Shown: positions 60,336 to 64,000 of the stretch, piece by piece
How the letters are laid out: every line of letters starts with the position of its first letter
How positions within the stretch are numbered: the stretch's first letter is position 1
Assembly: GCF_012931845.1 (NCBI RefSeq)
Contig: NZ_CP051884.1
Span: forward strand, 3,286,001-3,350,000
DNA: 64,000 nucleotides
Origin: Cellulomonas taurus
Lineage (GTDB): Bacteria; Actinomycetota; Actinomycetes; Actinomycetales; Cellulomonadaceae
Reading direction: 5' to 3'
Notes under the pieces: model-generated
What the model was told of the DNA's origin: nothing
Databases searched by the model: none
Seen by the model: only the letters and a program-made list of their open reading frames with translations
Program-made: the position numbers and the translations under genes

Positions 60336-60971
60336 ATGGGCACGACGATCGCCGACACCGACCCGTGGGACCGACCCCGCGAGCGCCTGCTGCGCCTGGG
60401 GCCCGACGCCCTGTCCGACGTCGAACTGGTCGCTCTGCTGCTCGGCTCGGGCGCACCGCGAGCCGGCGTGATCGAGCAGGCACGCGAGCTGCTGCGCCGT
60501 CACGGTGGTCTGGCGGGGCTCGCCGCCCAGAACTCGATCGGCCTGACCGCGGCACCCGGGGTCGGGCCCGCGAAGGCCACCCGGATCGTGGCGGCCCTCG
60601 CGCTCGCCCGACGGTTCGGCACCTCCACCGACCGGCGGGACACCCTGCGCGGCCCGGGCGACATCGAGCGGATCGCCGCGCCCCTGCTGGCCGGTGTCGT
60701 GGACGACCGCCTGGTGGTGATCGCCGCCGACCGGGCCAGCCGGGTCCTGGGTGCCACCGTGCTGCCGCGGACCCGCGCCCACGAGTGGCCCGCCCCGGTG
60801 CGTCCGCTGCTGGCGGAGGCGCTGCGGCACGGTGCGGTCACCTTCGCGCTGGCCCACTGCTGCACCGAGCCGACGGGCGACCACCGACCGTTCACCGCCA
60901 CCGTGGCCGCGGCGGCCGAACAGTGCGGGCTGCGGCTGCTCGACCACGTGGTGCGCGGGGCGGGTCACTAG
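60336..60971 (+). CDS. RadC-like protein lacking the metal-binding JAMM motif
   Basis: 211 aa. The N-terminal RadC part is intact (DPWDRPRERLLRLGPDALSDVELVALLLGSG and an HhH GLTAAPGVGPAKATRI). The C-terminal domain keeps VDDRLVVIAADRASRVLGATVLP and LRLLDHVVRG, but the HNHPSGD-type metalloprotease motif has become AHCCTEPTGDH, losing the second His and the Ser/Asp spacing. So it is unlikely to be an active JAMM hydrolase. The historical DNA-repair role of RadC is itself doubtful. ATG 60336 is leaderless; a DnaA box lies just upstream. Confidence 0.88.
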   Translation: MGTTIADTDPWDRPRERLLRLGPDALSDVELVALLLGSGAPRAGVIEQARELLRRHGGLAGLAAQNSIGLTAAPGVGPAKATRIVAALALARRFGTSTDRRDTLRGPGDIERIAAPLLAGVVDDRLVVIAADRASRVLGATVLPRTRAHEWPAPVRPLLAEALRHGAVTFALAHCCTEPTGDHRPFTATVAAAAEQCGLRLLDHVVRGAGH

Positions 60972-61010
60972 CCGGTCACGAGCCGGTCACTAGGTAGTCC
61001 CCAGGTCGGT

Positions 61011-61016
61011 CAGGAT
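61011..61016 (+). promoter_or_regulatory. -10-like element of a leaderless promoter (Nudix gene)
   Basis: CAGGAT, six bases, then ATG 61023. The first base departs from T. Confidence 0.35.
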
Positions 61017-61022
61017 GGGGTC

Positions 61023-61418
61023 ATGCCCGATGCGCCCGTCCTGACCGTTGCCGCCGCCCTCATCACCGACGACCAGGGGCGCTACCTGCTGGTCCGCAAG
61101 CGCGGCACGACGGCCTTCATGCAGGCGGGCGGCAAGCTCGAACCCGGTGAACGGCCCGACGCCGCACTGGTCCGGGAGGTCGCCGAGGAACTCGCCCTCC
61201 GGGTCCAGCTCACCGACCTGCGGCCGCTCGGCGTCCGGCACGCCCCCGCCGCCAACGAACCCGGCCACCGGATCACCGCCCACGTGTTCGCGGTGGAGAA
61301 CGTGCAGGGGACGGCGGTGCCCAGCGCGGAGATCGAGGAGGCGCTCTGGGTCGACCGCGAGCAGGCGGCGGTCCTGCCGCTGGCACCGCTCACCGCCCAG
61401 CTGCTCGGCCTGGACTGA
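61023..61418 (+). CDS. Nudix hydrolase
   Basis: 131 aa. The Nudix box reads GGKLEPGERPDAALVREVAEEL with the metal-binding REVAEEL; the canonical Gly after EE is Ala. MutT-type fold with a PVLTVAAALI start and ALWVDREQAA near the end. It hydrolyses nucleoside diphosphate derivatives, possibly oxidised nucleotides; the substrate is not deducible. It lies between the radC-like gene and a PPOX gene on the same strand. Confidence 0.92.
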   Translation: MPDAPVLTVAAALITDDQGRYLLVRKRGTTAFMQAGGKLEPGERPDAALVREVAEELALRVQLTDLRPLGVRHAPAANEPGHRITAHVFAVENVQGTAVPSAEIEEALWVDREQAAVLPLAPLTAQLLGLD

Positions 61419-61423
61419 CCCAC

Positions 61424-61429
61424 TACCCT
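61424..61429 (+). promoter_or_regulatory. -10 element of a leaderless promoter (PPOX gene)
   Basis: TACCCT, six bases, then ATG 61436. Confidence 0.5.
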
Positions 61430-61435
61430 CGCCGC

Positions 61436-61912
61436 ATGCCCCGGAGCATCGCGACCGCCACCACCGTCGACCTGCCGACCCTGCTGGACTTCGTCCGGCC
61501 CCGGCACCACCTGCTGCTGGTCACCACCCGGCGCGACGGTCGACCGCAGATCTCTCCGGTCTCCGGCGGCGTGGACGAGCAGGGCAGGATCGTGATCTCC
61601 ACCTACCCCGGCCGGGCGAAGACGGTGAACGCCGAGCGCGACCCCCGGGTGTCGATCTGCGTGCTGTCCGACGACTTCGGTGACGCGTGGGTCCAGGTCG
61701 ACGGCGACGCCGAGGTGCTGCACATGCCCGAGGCCGAGGACGCCCTGGTCGACTACTACCGGTGCATCGCCGGGGAGCACCCCGACTGGGACGAGTACCG
61801 CGCGGCGATGCGCACCCAGGGCAAGTCGCTGATCCGGGTCACGCCCACCCGCTGGGGCCCGATCGCCACCGGCGGTTTCCCCGCCGACGTCGCCGCCCGC
61901 CTGGACGGCTGA
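61436..61912 (+). CDS. PPOX-class F420-dependent oxidoreductase
   Basis: 158 aa. The split-barrel FMN/F420-binding fold is visible: FVRPRHHLLLVTTRRDGRPQISPV, then VISTYPGRAKTVNAERDPRVSI and DFGDAWVQVDGDAEVL. This combination is typical of actinobacterial F420-dependent reductases, though FMN use is possible. The substrate is unknown. It is preceded at leaderless spacing by TACCCT and ends before an inverted repeat. Confidence 0.9.
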   Translation: MPRSIATATTVDLPTLLDFVRPRHHLLLVTTRRDGRPQISPVSGGVDEQGRIVISTYPGRAKTVNAERDPRVSICVLSDDFGDAWVQVDGDAEVLHMPEAEDALVDYYRCIAGEHPDWDEYRAAMRTQGKSLIRVTPTRWGPIATGGFPADVAARLDG

Positions 61913-61915
61913 GGC

Positions 61916-61950
61916 CCCCGCGCGCACGCGGGCACGCCTCCCGCGCGGGG
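61916..61950. terminator. Candidate bidirectional terminator
   Basis: CCCCGCGCG (61916-61924) and its complement CGCGCGGGG (61942-61950) flank an 18-base loop between the convergent PPOX and E2 genes. The long loop lowers confidence. Confidence 0.45.
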
Positions 61951-61978
61951 AAGCCTGCCTGCGTGCGGCCGCAGTGCG

Positions 61979-63556
61979 TCAGGCCCAGACCAGCCCCTGG
62001 GAGGGGTCGGCCAGGACTGCCGCGACGTCGGCGAGGACCCGGGAGCCGAGTTCGCCGTCGACCAGTCGGTGGTCGAAGCTCAGCGCGAGCTGGGTGACGT
62101 AGCGGGGCTTGATCTTGCCCTTGTGCACCCACGGCTGCTGGCGGATCGCACCGAAGGCGAGGATCGCGGCCTCACCCGGGTTGAGGATCGGGGTCCCGGT
62201 GTCGATGCCGAACACGCCCACGTTGGTGATGGTGATCGTGCCGTCGGACATGTCGGTCGGGGAGGTCTTGCCGGCCCGGGCGGTGGAGGTCAGGTCGGCG
62301 ATGCCCTCGGCCAGGTCGTGCAGGCCCATCCGGTGCGCGTCCTTGATGTTCGGCACCACCAGCCCGCGCGGGGTGGCGGCGGCGATCCCGAGGTTCACGT
62401 AGTGCTTGTAGACGATCTCCTGCGCGGACTCGTCCCAGGAGGCGTTGATCTCCGGGTGGCGGCGCACCGCCAGCAGCAGCGCCTTGGCGGTGATCAGCAG
62501 GGGCGTGACCCGCACGTCGGCGAACTCCCGCTCCTCGCGCAGCCGGGCGACCAGCTTCATGGTGCGGGTGACGTCGACGGTGTGGAAGACGGTCACGTGC
62601 GGGGCGGTGAACGCGCTGGCGACCATCGCCTCCGCCGTGCGCTTGCGGACCGACTTCACCGGGACCCGGGTCTGCCGGCCGTCGGCGGACACCGTGCCGG
62701 AGGCGAGCCAGGGCTGGTCGTCGCCGGGGTAGGTGGCCAGGGTGCGGGGCTCGGCCTGGGCGGTGTACGCCAGAACGTCCTCCCGGGTGACGATGCCGCC
62801 GGGGCCGGTGGGCTGCACCGACTCCAGGCTGATCCCCAGGTCCCGGGCCAGCTTGCGCACCGGGGGCTTGGCGAGGGCACGACCCGCCTGCGACCGGGCG
62901 TTCGACGACGAAGCGGTCGTCGCCGGGTTGGCCGGGGCGGCGGTGGACGTGCCAGAGGTGGCCGTGCCAGCGGCCACCCGGCCGGCGCCAGGACCAGCGG
63001 TGCCGGATCCAGCGGCTCCGGGACCCGAGGTCGAGCCACCCGCAGCCGGTCCGGTGGAGCCGGTATCCGAACCGGAACCCGACGGGGCACCCACGGCGGG
63101 GTCGCCCTCGGCGGAGGTGAACCGGGCCCGGCGGCGGGTGGTGGGCTCAGCGGTGCCGTAGCCGACCAGCACCGCACCACCGGCCGCGGCGTCGGAGTCG
63201 GCGGGCTCCGGGGCCGCCGAGGCGGGCGAACTGGCCGGGGCGGCGGGGGTGGGTGCGGACTCGGCGGCCGGTGCGGCACCACCACGGGTGTAGGGCGCTC
63301 CGGCACCCTGCGGATCGGTGTCGACCACGATGATCGGCACGCCGACCTCGACGGTCTCCCCCTCGGACACCAGCAGGTCGACCACCACACCGGCGAACGG
63401 ACTCGGCAGGTCGACCAGCGACTTGGCGGTCTCCACCTCGACGATGGTCTGGTTGATCTCGACGGTGTCGCCGACCGCGACGTGCCAGGCGGCGATCTCG
63501 GCCTCGGTCAGGCCCTCACCGGCGTCGGGGAGGCGGAACTGCTGGTAGGACGGCAC
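61979..63556 (-). CDS. 2-oxoacid dehydrogenase E2 component (lipoyl acyltransferase)
   Basis: 525 aa. The N-terminal lipoyl domain has the lipoylated Lys 45 in VETAKSLVDLPSPF. A Pro/Ala/Gly/Ser-rich linker follows, then the E1/E3-binding domain (AKPPVRKLARDLGISLESVQPTGPGGIVTREDVLAY), and the catalytic domain with His 496 and Asp 500 in SFDHRLVDG. It transfers acyl groups to CoA in a pyruvate or branched-chain 2-oxoacid dehydrogenase complex. GTG 63556 fits the PSYQQFRLPD start; the longer frame was not used. Lies 103 bp downstream of E1-beta. Confidence 0.94.
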   Translation of the reverse strand: MPSYQQFRLPDAGEGLTEAEIAAWHVAVGDTVEINQTIVEVETAKSLVDLPSPFAGVVVDLLVSEGETVEVGVPIIVVDTDPQGAGAPYTRGGAAPAAESAPTPAAPASSPASAAPEPADSDAAAGGAVLVGYGTAEPTTRRRARFTSAEGDPAVGAPSGSGSDTGSTGPAAGGSTSGPGAAGSGTAGPGAGRVAAGTATSGTSTAAPANPATTASSSNARSQAGRALAKPPVRKLARDLGISLESVQPTGPGGIVTREDVLAYTAQAEPRTLATYPGDDQPWLASGTVSADGRQTRVPVKSVRKRTAEAMVASAFTAPHVTVFHTVDVTRTMKLVARLREEREFADVRVTPLLITAKALLLAVRRHPEINASWDESAQEIVYKHYVNLGIAAATPRGLVVPNIKDAHRMGLHDLAEGIADLTSTARAGKTSPTDMSDGTITITNVGVFGIDTGTPILNPGEAAILAFGAIRQQPWVHKGKIKPRYVTQLALSFDHRLVDGELGSRVLADVAAVLADPSQGLVWA

Positions 63557-63659
63557 TGGTTCTCCTTGGCGGACGAGCAGGCTCTGACGGGCAGGCTCTG
63601 GGGCGAGCGACTCGGCTCGGCGGGCGAGCTGCGCGGTGGGACGAGCGGGGCTGGGCGGC

Positions 63660-64000
63660 TCAGTGGGCGAGGACGCGGTCGACGGCGTCCAGCACCCGGT
63701 CGAGGCCGGGCAGGTACTCGTGCTCCAGCTTGGCCACCGGGTAGGGCGAGTGGAAGCCACCGACCCGCAGCACCGGGGCCTCGAGGTGGTAGAAGCACTC
63801 CTCGGTGATCCGGGCGGCGACCTCGGCGCCGGTGCCGTACAGCACCGGGGCCTCGTGCACGACGACGCAGCGGCCGGTGCGCCGGACCGACTCGGCGACG
63901 GTGGTCACGTCCAGCGGGGAGATCGCGCGCAGGTCGACCACCTCGATGCTGTGACCCTCGGCGGCGGCGGACTCGGCGACCTTCAGCGCGGTGGCCACGG
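63660..64000 (-). CDS. 2-oxoacid dehydrogenase E1 component, beta subunit, C-terminal fragment
   Basis: The last ~113 codons of a gene that starts beyond the window. The transketolase C-terminal domain is visible: EVVDLRAISPLDVTTVAESVRRTGRCVVVHEAP, then GTGAEVAARITEECFYHLEAPVLRVGGFHSPYP. This is the beta subunit of a branched-chain-type or pyruvate E1, next to E2 on the same strand. The alpha subunit should lie further upstream. The 103-bp gap to E2 carries no visible gene. Confidence 0.92.
   Translation of the reverse strand, partial: VATALKVAESAAAEGHSIEVVDLRAISPLDVTTVAESVRRTGRCVVVHEAPVLYGTGAEVAARITEECFYHLEAPVLRVGGFHSPYPVAKLEHEYLPGLDRVLDAVDRVLAH

Noticed and set aside
1-64000. Insertion sequences, transposases or prophage genes
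   Set aside because: No transposase, integrase or phage structural protein and no long terminal inverted repeats were recognised anywhere in the window.

Overview
The window is a very GC-rich, densely packed bacterial chromosome segment. Cellobiose phosphorylase with a CelR-type operator, an actinobacterial Mrp antiporter with MrpA and MrpB fused, a BldC-like regulator, an F420-type PPOX oxidoreductase, a DtxR-like iron box and many leaderless starts all point to an actinobacterium of the Micrococcales, most likely Cellulomonas or a close relative. No species call is possible from sequence alone.

Layout, left to right. 1-2056: end of an iron-siderophore ABC importer (two FecCD permeases and an ATPase), converging on an NRAMP metal transporter and a YgjV-like membrane protein. 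3936-7887: a thiamine-type ABC importer (binding protein, permease, ATPase) under a TPP riboswitch. 7986-14847: a small DUF4235-like protein, then a six-gene Mrp Na+/H+ antiporter operon. 15026-17971: a membrane Fe-S oxidoreductase and a lipoprotein, closed by a strong hairpin. 18040-22977: an overlapping operon of HAD phosphatase, PhnD, PhnC, two PhnE and an RpiR regulator, with no C-P lyase genes. 23706-27317: a five-gene cassette encoding a MacB-like permease, its ATPase, a peptidoglycan-binding HlyD-like adaptor, a lipoprotein and a small secreted Cys/Tyr/Lys-rich peptide. This is the best candidate here for an undescribed peptide-export system. 27397-29552: a drug-efflux MFS gene and divergent TetR gene around a perfect palindromic operator.

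29557-40807: a 30-codon frame, a Ca2+-type P-ATPase, a small conserved protein, an SDR, a GH15 glucoamylase-like enzyme, dCTP deaminase with a partner of unknown function, cellobiose phosphorylase, and tRNA-Gly(CCC). 40998-46351: an OYE-type Fe-S flavoenzyme, a DUF4031-HD protein, a ThrE exporter with a long repetitive extension, and acylphosphatase. 46352-46938 has no convincing gene but holds a dense cluster of DnaA boxes. 46939-50373: a DinB-like protein, an array of eight 17-bp tandem repeats, a BldC-like gene and a large LuxR-type ATPase regulator.

50548-64000: heme oxygenase behind an iron box, a TetR gene with an operator over its own start, a GGDEF protein, a thioredoxin-NHL protein, an S9 peptidase, CopD-CtaG and CopC copper/oxidase assembly genes, a RadC homologue lacking its metal motif, a Nudix hydrolase, a PPOX oxidoreductase, and the E2 and partial E1-beta genes of a 2-oxoacid dehydrogenase. 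Most operons are translationally coupled by 4-bp ATGA or GTGA overlaps, and these overlaps decide many of the starts given here.
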